Below, piece after piece: positions 35,719-44,753 of a DNA stretch of 64,000 nt. Every line of letters starts with the position of its first letter. The first letter of the stretch is position 1. The stretch is from assembly GCA_963753615.1 (NCBI GenBank), contig CAVWCW010000007.1:186001-250000 (forward strand), given 5' to 3'. The DNA comes from CAVWCW01 sp963753615. GTDB taxonomy: Bacteria; Pseudomonadota; Gammaproteobacteria; Chromatiales; Chromatiaceae. Below the pieces are notes generated by a model. The model saw only the letters and a program-made list of their open reading frames with translations. It had not been told where the DNA came from and searched no databases. Made by a program: the position numbers and the translations under genes.

Positions 35719-37258
35719 ACCTTGCCTCCCCCGCCGCCAGCACGCCGGCCACCGTCTCACGATCACTGAAGCGGGTCACCAGAGCGCCGTTGGTCTGGGT
35801 GGTTTCATGGCCCTTCCCGGCCACCAAGACCAAGTCCTCGGGAGCACTGGATTCGATGGCCCGACGGATGGCCAAGCCCCGGTTGCGTTCCACCAGGGCG
35901 CGCCCCGGATGGCGCATACCGGCCAGGATATCGGCGACGATGGCACCGCCGTCTTCACCCCGGGGGTTGTCGTCGCTGAGCAGCACCTGATCGGCGAAAG
36001 CCTCGGCCAGGGCCCCCATCAGGGGTCGCTTACCCCGGTCGCGCTCGCCACCACAGCCGAACAGACAAAGCAGGCGTCCGCGGGTGTGCTCGCGCAGGGC
36101 CTTAAGTGCCTGCTCCAGAGCATCCGGGGTATGGGCGTAGTCGACCACCACCGAGGGCTGGCCGGGGGCGCCGAAGCGCTCCATGCGCCCGGGCACCCCG
36201 GGCAAAGCGGCGAGCCGCGCTACCGCCTGCTCCAGGGGTAGCCCGTGTCGCAGTAGCACCGCCAGCACCGCCATCAGATTGCTGGCATTGAAGCGCCCGA
36301 GCAGTCCAGCGCTCAATTCGGCCCGACCCCAGCTGCTGCGGACCCGGATCTCCAGCCCCTGCGGGCCGGTAGCCACCTCTTCGGCCCAGACCCAACCCGC
36401 CAGGCCGCTCGGCAGGGGACCGCTGGGGCGGCAGCCATAGAGCACCGGGGCCACGTCCGGCGCCAACTCCGGCAACAACTCGCGGCCGAAGGGATCGTCG
36501 TGATTGAGCACCGCACAGGTCAACCCTGGATGCTGGAACAGACGCTGCTTCGCCGCGGCATAGGCGGTCATGTCGCCGTGATAGTCGAGGTGGTCCCGGC
36601 TCAGGTTGGTGAGCACCGCGGTATCGAAGCGCAGGGCCTCGACGCGGCCTTGGTCCAAGGCGTGGGAAGAGACCTCCATGCTTACCGCCTCGGCCCCCGC
36701 GGCCCGCAGCTCGGCCAGGCGCGCCTGCAGGCTGACCGGGTCCGGGGTGGTATGGCTGGCCGGGACCAGATTCGGCGGCAGGCCGCTGCCCAGGGTGCCG
36801 ATCACCGCGCAGGGGCGGGTCGCGCCCAGGGCCTGGGCCAGGAACAGGCTGCAGCTGGTCTTGCCGTTGGTACCCGTAACACCGATCAGACTCAGGTCGG
36901 CGCTTGGCTCGTGGTAGAAGCGACCGGCGATCTCGCCGGCGCGACGGCGCAGGTCCGGCACCGCCAGCAGGGGCAGGCGACGGCCGCCGAGCAGGGGCCG
37001 GATACGGGTCTCGGGCCAAGCTGGGTCGGGCTCATAGGCAATGGCAGCGGCACCCTGTTGCAGTGCCTGGGCGAGGTATTTCAGGCCGTGCCCCTGGCCT
37101 CCACGGCAGGCCAGAAACAATTGGCCCGAAACCAGGTGACGGCTGTCGAGTGTCAGGCCGGTGACTACCGGGTCCTGGCCGGACGGCACCCGCGTCAGCC
37201 CCCGCAGCATGGCCGACAGGTGCATGGCAGGCGGACTGTCGCTGCGCTGAGCAATCAT
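35711..37258 (-). CDS. murE: UDP-N-acetylmuramoyl-L-alanyl-D-glutamate--2,6-diaminopimelate ligase
   Basis: Adds meso-diaminopimelate to the nucleotide precursor. 515 residues. P-loop VTGTNGKTSCSLF, SMEVSSHALDQGR, NLSRDHLDYHG and VVDYAHTPDAL are present. The substrate motif is DNPR (in LLSDDNPRGEDG), the meso-DAP form, so the wall is of the usual Gram-negative A1gamma type. ATGA overlap with the ftsI stop. Confidence 0.96.
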   Translation of the reverse strand: MIAQRSDSPPAMHLSAMLRGLTRVPSGQDPVVTGLTLDSRHLVSGQLFLACRGGQGHGLKYLAQALQQGAAAIAYEPDPAWPETRIRPLLGGRRLPLLAVPDLRRRAGEIAGRFYHEPSADLSLIGVTGTNGKTSCSLFLAQALGATRPCAVIGTLGSGLPPNLVPASHTTPDPVSLQARLAELRAAGAEAVSMEVSSHALDQGRVEALRFDTAVLTNLSRDHLDYHGDMTAYAAAKQRLFQHPGLTCAVLNHDDPFGRELLPELAPDVAPVLYGCRPSGPLPSGLAGWVWAEEVATGPQGLEIRVRSSWGRAELSAGLLGRFNASNLMAVLAVLLRHGLPLEQAVARLAALPGVPGRMERFGAPGQPSVVVDYAHTPDALEQALKALREHTRGRLLCLFGCGGERDRGKRPLMGALAEAFADQVLLSDDNPRGEDGGAIVADILAGMRHPGRALVERNRGLAIRRAIESSAPEDLVLVAGKGHETTQTNGALVTRFSDRETVAGVLAAGEARYE

Positions 37259-39012
37259 TGCGACGGCTCCAGCGCAGCCAGGCGTAGCTGCTGGGTCCGA
37301 ATCCGATCGGGGGCGACATTCAGCAGGCGCATGGCGCCCGCCATCACCTCCGCGAACACCGGGCCCGCCACCAGGCCACCGTAGTAATCGCCGGCGCTGG
37401 GCTCGTCGATCATCACCACCATCGCCAAGCGCGGCGCACTGGCCGGGATGATGCCGGCGAACAGGGCCTGGTAACGGTCCTTAGCATAGCCTCCGGCAAT
37501 CGATTTTTTGGCGGTTCCGGTCTTGCCGGAGACCCGGTACCCGGGTACCGCGGCCTTGGGGGCGGTACCCTCTCGAGATACCACGCTTTCGAGCATCCGG
37601 CGCACCGTGCGGGCGGTCTTCGCGCTCATTACCCGCTTGCCTGACGGGACCTGCTCCGGCGAAAGCTTGAACAACGACACCGGGCGCAGCAAGCCATCGG
37701 CGGCCAGCGCCGCATAGGCCCGGGCAAGCTGTAGGCTGGTCACCGACAGGCCGTAGCCGAACGACAAAGTAGCCTGCTCGAAACGCGACCAATCATCGAA
37801 GTGGGGCAGACTGCCGGCCACCTCGCCCGGGTAGGTGCTGTCGGTCAGGGCACCGAAGCCGAGCCCGGCAACAAAAGAATAGAGTTCCTCCGGCGTCAGC
37901 TCCAAGGCGATCTTGCTGGCCCCAACATTGCTCGACTTGCGCAGCACGGTGGCAACGTCGATGGAACCCAGATTGTGATGATCCCGCACCATTTGGCGAC
38001 CGACCGGAAAGTAGCCGGGGCTGGTGTCGATCAGCTGGTCGGGCCGCAGCCGGCCGGCCTCCAGGGCGGCGGCGACGGTAAACGGCTTCATGGTCGACCC
38101 GGGCTCCAGGACATCGGTCAAGGCCCGGTTGCGTAGCTGCCCGGCGCCGCTGTCGCGCCGCCCGTTGGGGTTGTAGGCGGGCTGGTTGACCAGGGCCAGG
38201 ATCTCTCCGGTGCGCACATCCAGTATCACCGCCGATCCGGAGCGGGCCTTGTGGCGCTGCACCGCCGCCTTGAGCTCGCGATAGGCCAGGAACTGAAGCC
38301 GACGGTCCAGGCTCAGCACCAGATCGTTGCCGTTACGGGGGGCCTGCACGTTCTCGACATCCCGCACTACCCGGTTGCGGCCGTCCTTGAGCACCCGCTT
38401 CTTGCCGGGGTGGCCTCTCAACCAATCCTCGTAGGCCAGTTCCAGCCCCTCTTGGCCGCGGTCGTCGATGTCGGTGAAACCGACCAAGTGGGTAGTCACC
38501 TCTGCGCTGGGGTAGTAGCGGCGATACTCCCGATGCAGGCCCAGGCCCCGCAGATCGAGGGCACTGACTTGCTCGGCTACGTCCGGGGTGACTCGCCGCT
38601 TGAGGTAGACGAAACTGCGCTCGCTGCGTTTAGCCAGGGTGCGCTGCAACTGGCCGAGGTCGAGTTCCAGCAACCGTGCCAGGGGCGCCAGGTCTCGGGT
38701 GTCGGCGCTGAGCTCGCGCGGATTGGCCCACACCGAGTGCACCGGGGTGCTGATCGCCAGAGGTTCGCCGTGGCGATCGGTGATCATCCCCCGGTAGGCG
38801 GGCATCTCAACCACCCGAAGGTGGCGCAACTGGCCTTCGCGGCGCAGAAAGTCTCCGTCGAGCACCTGCTGGTCAACTGCCCGCCACAACAGGGCCACCA
38901 GGGCCAGGCCGAGCATGCCGAGCACCAACCGGCGGCGGGCCCGGCAATCGGGCATCGGCGCAGGCGCTCGCTCGGGCTGGGGCTTGTGAGTTTTTCGTTG
39001 CGCGCGGTTCAT
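37255..39012 (-). CDS. ftsI: Division-specific peptidoglycan transpeptidase FtsI (PBP3)
   Basis: Class B penicillin-binding protein of 585 residues. A basic N-tail and one membrane anchor (LVLGMLGLALVALLWRAV, about 29-46) are followed by the pedestal and a transpeptidase domain. The domain has the SxxK motif in EPGSTMKPF (about residue 310), SxN in KSSNVGAS and KTG in VSGKTGTAKK. Partner of FtsW and FtsQLB. ATGA overlap with ftsL. Confidence 0.96.
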   Translation of the reverse strand: MNRAQRKTHKPQPERAPAPMPDCRARRRLVLGMLGLALVALLWRAVDQQVLDGDFLRREGQLRHLRVVEMPAYRGMITDRHGEPLAISTPVHSVWANPRELSADTRDLAPLARLLELDLGQLQRTLAKRSERSFVYLKRRVTPDVAEQVSALDLRGLGLHREYRRYYPSAEVTTHLVGFTDIDDRGQEGLELAYEDWLRGHPGKKRVLKDGRNRVVRDVENVQAPRNGNDLVLSLDRRLQFLAYRELKAAVQRHKARSGSAVILDVRTGEILALVNQPAYNPNGRRDSGAGQLRNRALTDVLEPGSTMKPFTVAAALEAGRLRPDQLIDTSPGYFPVGRQMVRDHHNLGSIDVATVLRKSSNVGASKIALELTPEELYSFVAGLGFGALTDSTYPGEVAGSLPHFDDWSRFEQATLSFGYGLSVTSLQLARAYAALAADGLLRPVSLFKLSPEQVPSGKRVMSAKTARTVRRMLESVVSREGTAPKAAVPGYRVSGKTGTAKKSIAGGYAKDRYQALFAGIIPASAPRLAMVVMIDEPSAGDYYGGLVAGPVFAEVMAGAMRLLNVAPDRIRTQQLRLAALEPSQ

Positions 39013-39287
39013 GATTCAGGAGCGATAACGATCACTTGTTCCGGTAACGGGTCATGCATCTGCAATTCGTTTCGTGCCTTGCGCTCGATGCGCCAATGGG
39101 TGGCGAGGGTGCTCTGCTCCAGTTGCAGCCGCCCCCACTCCACGTCCACGGCATCGCGCTCGGCGCGCAGTCCCTGCAGCTCCACGAAAAACTTCCGGCT
39201 GGCATACTTGGCGTATACCACGGCGGTGGCGGAAAGAATTACCGCCAGGGCGCAAACGACGACCAATGCCGGTGCGCCCAGCTTCAT
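39009..39287 (-). CDS. ftsL: Cell division protein FtsL
   Basis: Small bitopic divisome protein of 92 residues. One membrane helix (ALVVVCALAVILSATAVVYA, about 7-26) is followed by a periplasmic coiled coil with RAERDAVDVEWGRLQLEQ and the ARNELQM region, as in the family. Overlaps rsmH upstream and ftsI downstream, both as ATGA. Confidence 0.92.
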   Translation of the reverse strand: MKLGAPALVVVCALAVILSATAVVYAKYASRKFFVELQGLRAERDAVDVEWGRLQLEQSTLATHWRIERKARNELQMHDPLPEQVIVIAPES

Positions 39288-40219
39288 GCCGGCCGCTCGG
39301 CTACCCGCAATACGGCGCTGCGCGCCCGCGGGTTTTCCGCCAACTCGGCGGGCGACGCCCGCTGGGCCTTGCCCAGCAGACGCAGCCGGGGCCGCAGCCG
39401 GTCGCTCGTCACCGGCAGCCCGGGCGGAAAGTCGTCGCCCCGGGATTGCTCGCGCAGGTAGCGCTTGACGATGCGGTCCTCCAACGAGTGGAAGCTGATC
39501 ACCGCCAACCGCCCGCCCGGGGCCAGCACCGGCAGAAGCCGTTCCAGGGCTTGGCGCAGTTCGTCCAGCTCCTGGTTGACGAAGATCCGGATCGCCTGAA
39601 AGCTGCGGGTGGCCGGGTGCTTGTCCCGCTCCCATTTCGGGTTGGCGCGGGTGACGATTTCCGCCAGGCGACCGGTGCTCACGATCGGCGCCTCGGCCCG
39701 CGCTTCTACGATGGCAGCGGCGATGCGCTTGGCGAAGCGTTCCTCGCCGTAGTCCTTGAGCACCCGGGCAATCTCCGCCGCACCGGCCTTGGCCAGCCAG
39801 TCGGCCGCGCTGACGCCGGAGTTCGGATCCATGCGCATGTCCAGGGGACCGTCCTGCAAAAAGCTGAACCCCCGAGTCGGATCGTCCAGCTGCGGGGAAG
39901 AAACGCCCAGGTCCAACAGCACACCATTGACCCGTCCGCTCACGCCCTTCTCGTGCGCCAGTTCTGCCAGCATCGCAAACGACCCCTGATTGATCGAAAA
40001 CCGCCGGTCCTGGCCAAACTGCTCGCGGCCGCTGAGCACCGCGGCCGGGTCCTTATCCAGCGCAAACAAGCGTCCGTCGGGGCCGAGCCGCGCCAGTATC
40101 TCCCTACTGTGGCCGCCGCGCCCGAAGGTGCCGTCCATGTATATGCCGGTCGGGTCGACGGCCAAGGCTGCCAGACTCTCGGCCAGCAACACGGGTCTGT
40201 GCCCCTGCGCCGTCCCCAT
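39284..40219 (-). CDS. rsmH: 16S rRNA (cytosine1402-N4)-methyltransferase
   Basis: SAM-dependent enzyme that modifies C1402 in the 30S decoding centre. 311 residues. It starts with HRPVLLAESLAAL and has YMDGTFGRGGHSREIL (SAM site), LLDLGVSSPQLDDPTRGFSF and VISFHSLEDRIVKRYL. One-base overlap with mraZ (TAATG). Confidence 0.96.
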   Translation of the reverse strand: MGTAQGHRPVLLAESLAALAVDPTGIYMDGTFGRGGHSREILARLGPDGRLFALDKDPAAVLSGREQFGQDRRFSINQGSFAMLAELAHEKGVSGRVNGVLLDLGVSSPQLDDPTRGFSFLQDGPLDMRMDPNSGVSAADWLAKAGAAEIARVLKDYGEERFAKRIAAAIVEARAEAPIVSTGRLAEIVTRANPKWERDKHPATRSFQAIRIFVNQELDELRQALERLLPVLAPGGRLAVISFHSLEDRIVKRYLREQSRGDDFPPGLPVTSDRLRPRLRLLGKAQRASPAELAENPRARSAVLRVAERPA

Positions 40220-40674
40220 TACAGGGAGAAAGTTTCCAGTTCCGGCGGCAGCTCACTGCCTTCCAGATCCGCCTCTTCCAGCCAGTCGGCACGTTTCCGA
40301 CCCCAGGTTTCTTCGTCCCAGAGCTCAAATTTATTGCCCTGTCCCGCCAGCACTACCTGTTTCTGCAAGTTTGCGAAGCGCCGCAGCTCGTTGGGCAGCA
40401 ATACCCGCCCCTGCCCGTCCATCTCCAGCTCCGCCGCATGGCCGATGTACAAGCGCTGCAGGCTGCGGGCGGCGCGGTTGAACGAAGGCAACTTGTTCAG
40501 CTTGTCTTCCACCAACTGCCATTCCGGCAATGGGTAGAGCAACAGGCAATGGTCACGGTCGACCGTTACCACCAGTTGCGAGGCACAGCTCTCCTGCAGC
40601 CGCTCCCGATAACGGGTCGGAATGGCGATGCGCCCTTTGCTGTCCAGGGCAAGTGTGCTGACGCCTCGAAACAA
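40219..40674 (-). CDS. mraZ: Transcriptional regulator MraZ
   Basis: AbrB-fold DNA-binding protein, first gene of the dcw cluster and its repressor in E. coli. 151 residues with two duplicated MraZ domains: LALDSKGRIAIPTRYRERL and LEMDGQGRVLLPNELRRF. The start is an unusual TTG at 40674 (then FRGVSTLALDSKG), backed by a purine-rich ribosome site AGGGGGA. A repeat array fitting its own operator lies directly upstream. Confidence 0.95.
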   Translation of the reverse strand: MFRGVSTLALDSKGRIAIPTRYRERLQESCASQLVVTVDRDHCLLLYPLPEWQLVEDKLNKLPSFNRAARSLQRLYIGHAAELEMDGQGRVLLPNELRRFANLQKQVVLAGQGNKFELWDEETWGRKRADWLEEADLEGSELPPELETFSL

Positions 40675-40675
40675 T

Positions 40676-40735
40676 GGATCCCCCTTTGCCCCACATTAAT
40701 TCCCTTTACCACCACTTCTTTCCACTTTTCCCCAT
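40676..40735 (-). promoter_or_regulatory. MraZ operator: array of 10-base GG-containing repeats
   Basis: Reading the minus strand from 40735, six consecutive 10-mers each place G's near positions 2-6: ATGGGGAAAA, GTGGAAAGAA, GTGGTGGTAA, AGGGAATTAA, TGTGGGGCAA, AGGGGGATCC. The 10-base period and TGGG-like cores match known MraZ boxes, which lie between the -10 and the mraZ start. The last repeat doubles as the mraZ ribosome site. Confidence 0.7.
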
Positions 40736-40763
40736 CATAGGTAGCGCATCTCCACCTTGTCAA
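40734..40763 (-). promoter_or_regulatory. Main dcw cluster promoter
   Basis: Minus-strand -35 TTGACA (40763-40758, perfect), 18-base spacer and -10 TATGAT (40739-40734). Transcription would start about 50 bases upstream of mraZ, immediately before the MraZ repeat array. Confidence 0.8.
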
Positions 40764-40934
40764 GGAAATCGGCGCGGAAACTTTTAAAAAAAGTCCCTTT
40801 TCAGTCAGGCACTTACGAGGCGCTCTTGAGGCGAAGAAAACGGCAGGAAACCGCTTCGATACAAAGCAATGAGGCGGATAGTTAAAGCAGTTTATTAGGG
40901 TTATGCGAAGCCCGAACGGGCAATCTGAAAGGGA

Positions 40935-41303
40935 GGGAGCCGGCCTGTAAGCCGGGTTCTGTCGGGGACAGTCATTCATCTGCGGCGCGCGTCGCCACGC
41001 GCCTCTAGCGACCTACCCGGGAACTGTGCGGACCACACATCGCGGCCGTAGCCACCCGTTCCCCTATTTGGTCTTGCTCCGGATGGGGTTTACCCTGCCA
41101 CCGATGTTGCCACCGATGCGGTGCGCTCTTACCGCACCATTTCACCCTTACCGCAATACCCGCAGGCGTCGCGGCGGTATATTTTCTGTGGCACTTTCCG
41201 TAGGCTCGCGCCCCCCAGGCGTTACCTGGCATCCCGTCCTATGGAGCCCGGACTTTCCTCCGACGCGCCTAATGGCGCGGCAGCGACTGTCCGGCCGACT
41301 CCC
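40935..41303 (-). ncRNA. rnpB: RNase P RNA, bacterial type A
   Basis: Catalytic RNA of RNase P. The minus strand begins GGGAGTCGGCCGGACAGTCG and shows the conserved GGAGGAAAGTCCGGGCTCC segment near its 5' end, plus the 3' GACAGAACCCGGCTTA segment. The 5' and 3' ends pair as P1 over ten bases (GGAGTCGGCC with GGCCGGCTCC, one G-U). The total of about 370 bases is normal for type A. A small GCCCG/CGGGC hairpin follows at 40910-40921, possibly part of the terminator. Confidence 0.95.
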
Positions 41304-41311
41304 AACCCCGG

Positions 41312-41340
41312 AAGTTAGTGCCCTTTGCGGAGTATTGCAA
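41312..41340 (-). promoter_or_regulatory. Putative rnpB promoter
   Basis: Minus-strand -35 TTGCAA (41340-41335), 17-base spacer and -10 TAACTT (41317-41312). The -10 ends 8 bases before the inferred 5' end of RNase P RNA, the correct distance for initiation, although the -10 itself is a weak match. Confidence 0.5.
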
Positions 41341-41440
41341 GAGATTCAGAGGCCCGGGAAAACGCTCCTGGCGCCGGGGATCGCGTTCAGAGACCAAAGG
41401 TTCGCGAACGGCCAGTGGCCAAGGTCGGTCGCTTTGGAGG

Positions 41441-42286
41441 CTAATCTCCCGCCTTCCAACGCAACCCCAGCTGGTACAGCTCGTTGCGCCGGGCGCCGGT
41501 AATCTCGGCGGCCAGGGCTGCGGCCCGCTTCAGCGGCAATTCGGCGGCGAGGATCCGCAGCACCCGCTCGGTCTCGCCAACCGCGGCCTCCACGGGCTCG
41601 GCACCGGCAACCAGCATCACGAACTCCCCCTTGCGTTGCTGCGGGTCGGCCTCGACCCGCCGCGCCAGTTCCCCCAACCCACCGGCGATAAAGGTTTCGT
41701 GCAGTTTGGTCAGCTCCCGCGCCAAAACCCCGCGGCGCTCGGCACCGAATAATTCCGCCAGATCCTGCAAAGTACCCAGGATGCGGTGGCTGGCCTCATA
41801 GAAAACCAGGGTGCGGGGCTCGCCGCGCAGGCCCTCGAGCCAACTGCGGCGAGCTGCCGGCCGGCGCGGGGCAAAGCCCTCGAAGAGGAAGCGGTCGCTG
41901 GGCAGACCCGCAGCGGAGAGCGCGCAAATCAGCGCGCTGGGCCCAGGCACCGGCACCACCGGGTGGCCGGCCTCGCGGGCCGCGCGCACCAAGACGAAAC
42001 CCGGGTCGCTCACCAGCGGGGTGCCTGCATCCGAAATCAGCGCCAAGGCCTCCCCGGCCGCCAGGCGCGCCAACAGCCCGGGCAGCTTGTCGCGCTCATT
42101 GTGCTCGTGCAAGGAGGTCAGCATGGTCTGGATCCCGTAATGGGACAGCAGGCGGCGGCTGTGACGGGTATCCTCGGCGGCAATCAGGTCAACGCGCCCC
42201 AGCACATCCAGAGCCCGGCGCGAGATATCGTTCAGGTTCCCCAGCGGGGTGGCCACCACATAAAGTCCCGCTTCGGCAATTGACAC
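41441..42286 (-). CDS. rsmI: 16S rRNA (cytidine1402-2'-O)-methyltransferase
   Basis: SAM-dependent enzyme that methylates the ribose of C1402, the same nucleotide acted on by RsmH. 281 residues. It has LYVVATPLGNLNDIS, DLIAAEDTRHSRRLL, LISDAGTPLVSDPG and VPVPGPSALICALSAAGL. The start is a GTG at 42286 with a GGGGGA ribosome site. Divergent from lpoA, as in many gammaproteobacteria. Confidence 0.95.
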   Translation of the reverse strand: MSIAEAGLYVVATPLGNLNDISRRALDVLGRVDLIAAEDTRHSRRLLSHYGIQTMLTSLHEHNERDKLPGLLARLAAGEALALISDAGTPLVSDPGFVLVRAAREAGHPVVPVPGPSALICALSAAGLPSDRFLFEGFAPRRPAARRSWLEGLRGEPRTLVFYEASHRILGTLQDLAELFGAERRGVLARELTKLHETFIAGGLGELARRVEADPQQRKGEFVMLVAGAEPVEAAVGETERVLRILAAELPLKRAAALAAEITGARRNELYQLGLRWKAGD

Positions 42287-42377
42287 GCTATCCCCCAGAA
42301 AACATACTGGCTCGGTGCCGAAAAAGCACCGCCACCCCAACCGTATATCTCAGCATCCTGCCCCCAGCCACCTCGCC

Positions 42378-44294
42378 ATGCAAGCCATTCGCCTCCTGCT
42401 AGTCCTGTCCCCCCTGTTGCTCGCGCTGTCGGGCTGCGCGCCGACGCCGACGCGCCCCAGCCCGCCGCCGCAGATAGCCGCCGGCCAAGCAGAAGGAGCG
42501 GCCCTCGAGGCCCGCGGCGAGCATGCGGCAGCCGCCGCCCTTTACCGCCAGCTGGCCCAGAGCAGCGCAGCGCCCTGGCGCCAGGATATGCTGCTGCTGG
42601 CAGCCCAGGCCTTGCTGGCGGATGGAGCGGCGGCGGAGGCCAACGCCGTGCTCACGGAACTAGGGTTGTCCGAACTCAATGCTGACCAAGCCGAGCACCT
42701 GCGACTGCTGCAGGCCGAGGCCGAACTCGCCCTGGGCCGGCCGGACCAGGTTCTGGCCCGGCTCGGCTCGGCTCCCCCGGCGGACGCGGCACCGGAGCGC
42801 CGGCGGGCCTATCATCGCCTGCGCGCCGAAGCCCTGGCGGACCTGGGCCAATACTGGGACAGCGCCCTGGAGCTCGTCGAACTGGATCCCTGGCTGGAAC
42901 AGGCGGAGCGCCTCGACAACCAGCTCGCCATCGTTGGCCAACTCAACCGCCTGCCCCAGGCCGAACTCCTGGCTCCCCGCCCCTACCAGCCGGAACTCAG
43001 CGGCTGGCTGGCGCTGGCGGTGATCCTGCGGACCCCGGCTACCGACCTGGCCGAGGCCGAGCCCCGGATCGCCGACTGGCGCCTGCGCCACCCCGGCCAC
43101 CCAGCCCTTCCCGAGCTGCCCCAGGCCTGGTTTGCCCGTCTACTGGCGGAGGTCTACCGGCCACGACAGATCGCCGTGCTGCTACCAGAAAGCGGACGCT
43201 TCCAGTGGGTGGCGGCGGCCCTGCGCGCGGGCATCATCGCCGCCTACTTCGAGCAGCCGCCGGCCGAGCGCCCAAGCCTGAGATTTTACGACAGCGCCGA
43301 TCCGAACCAGCTCTGGCCCCTGTTCCAGCAGGCCGTGGCGGACGGTGCCGAAATGGTGCTGGGCCCCCTGGACAAAGACGCGGTGATCCAGCTGGCACGC
43401 GCCGGCGAGTTGCCTGTGCCGGTGTTGGCCCTGAACCAGGTCCCGCCGGAGCCCGGCTTCGCCCCCGAACTCTACCAGTTTGCCCTGGCCCCGGAAGATG
43501 AGGCGCGCCAGGCGGCCGAACGTGCTTGGTCGCAGGGCTTCAGCCGGGCCCTGGTGCTCACGCCGGCCGACGACTGGGGCGAGCGGCTGTATGCCAGCTT
43601 CCGCGAGCGTTGGCTGGAACTGGGCGGCGGTATCGCCGACCACCAGCGCTACGACCCGCAACAGCGCGACTACTCCGACACCCTGCGGGCCCTGCTCGAT
43701 CTCGACCTCAGCCGCGACCGGTTGCAGGAGATGCAACGCCTGCTCGGTCGCAACCTCGAATTTGAACCGCGCCGCCGTGCGGATGCGGAATTTGTGTTCC
43801 TCGCCGCCCGCCCGGATCCGGCGCGGGCGCTGCGCCCTCAGCTACAGTTCCACCACGCCGGCGACCTGCCGGTGCTGGCGAGTTCACACCTGTTCAACGG
43901 CGAACGCAATCCAGCCCGGGATCGAGACCTGGACGGGATCAGTTTCCCCGACCTGCCCTGGCTGTTCGACCAGGCCCCGAACCCCGGCCTGAGCCGCGAC
44001 CGCCTGGCCGCTACCCTGCCCGACTTCAGCCAGCGCTTGGCCCGCTTCTACGCCATGGGCATCGACAGCTATATCCTGGTAGCGCACCTGGCCAGGCTGC
44101 GCCGCAACCCGGGAAGCGGCCTGGACGCCAACACCGGCCAACTCTACCTGGACGATTTCAACCGGGTCCACCGCCGCCTGACCTGGGCGCGCTTCATCGA
44201 CGGCAGCCCGCAACCGGTGGATACGCTGCCGGCACCGGTCCCGACGCCGGGCGCACCTGCCACAGAGCCAACAACCACGGGCAACGCCCCATAG
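42378..44294 (+). CDS. lpoA: Penicillin-binding protein activator LpoA (outer-membrane lipoprotein)
   Basis: 638-residue lipoprotein that activates PBP1A from the outer membrane. Signal peptide with lipobox LSGC (Cys near residue 20). An N-terminal TPR-like helical domain (about 40-270) is followed by a periplasmic-binding-protein-like domain starting IAVLLPESGRFQWVAAALR, with MVLGPLDKDAVIQLA and LVLTPADDWGERLYASF. The ATG at 42378 is chosen because it starts the signal sequence. The gene directly abuts yraN. Confidence 0.9.
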   Translation: MQAIRLLLVLSPLLLALSGCAPTPTRPSPPPQIAAGQAEGAALEARGEHAAAAALYRQLAQSSAAPWRQDMLLLAAQALLADGAAAEANAVLTELGLSELNADQAEHLRLLQAEAELALGRPDQVLARLGSAPPADAAPERRRAYHRLRAEALADLGQYWDSALELVELDPWLEQAERLDNQLAIVGQLNRLPQAELLAPRPYQPELSGWLALAVILRTPATDLAEAEPRIADWRLRHPGHPALPELPQAWFARLLAEVYRPRQIAVLLPESGRFQWVAAALRAGIIAAYFEQPPAERPSLRFYDSADPNQLWPLFQQAVADGAEMVLGPLDKDAVIQLARAGELPVPVLALNQVPPEPGFAPELYQFALAPEDEARQAAERAWSQGFSRALVLTPADDWGERLYASFRERWLELGGGIADHQRYDPQQRDYSDTLRALLDLDLSRDRLQEMQRLLGRNLEFEPRRRADAEFVFLAARPDPARALRPQLQFHHAGDLPVLASSHLFNGERNPARDRDLDGISFPDLPWLFDQAPNPGLSRDRLAATLPDFSQRLARFYAMGIDSYILVAHLARLRRNPGSGLDANTGQLYLDDFNRVHRRLTWARFIDGSPQPVDTLPAPVPTPGAPATEPTTTGNAP

Positions 44295-44669
44295 ATGCCT
44301 CCGGGCCAGGAGAAAGCAGCGGGACCCAGCGGCGCCGAGGCCGAAGAACTGGCCTGCGCTTGGCTGCAGGCGCGGGGACTGCGGCTGCGCGAGCGCAACT
44401 ACCGCTCCCGACGCGGCGAGATCGACCTGATCATGCAGGACGGGGACCAACTGGTTTTCGTCGAAGTGCGGTATCGCCGCAACAACCGCTACGGCTCGGC
44501 CGCGGAAAGCGTCACCGCCGCCAAGCAGGCGCGCCTGATCAGCGCAGCCAGTCAATATCTGCAAAACCAAAGCGGCACCTTGGCCTGCCGCTTCGACGTG
44601 TTGGCCCTGTCGGGCCTCGAAGGCGAGCGGGTCGACTGGATCCGCGATGCCTTCCAGGCTGCCGGTTGA
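44295..44669 (+). CDS. yraN: UPF0102 (YraN) endonuclease-like protein
   Basis: 124 residues, Holliday-junction-resolvase-like fold. Motifs GAEAEELACAWLQARGL, RNYRSRRGEIDLIMQD and LVFVEVRYRRNNRYGSA carry the acidic active-site-like residues of the family. Its start immediately follows the lpoA stop. The biological role of UPF0102 is not established. Confidence 0.9.
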   Translation: MPPGQEKAAGPSGAEAEELACAWLQARGLRLRERNYRSRRGEIDLIMQDGDQLVFVEVRYRRNNRYGSAAESVTAAKQARLISAASQYLQNQSGTLACRFDVLALSGLEGERVDWIRDAFQAAG

Positions 44670-44753
44670 GCCGCCCTCTCCCCGTTGTGGCAACGGTGCT
44701 GGTACAATCCGGCGATCGGTGATGCCCGGCCGTGCCCTGGAGAAACTCGCCCC

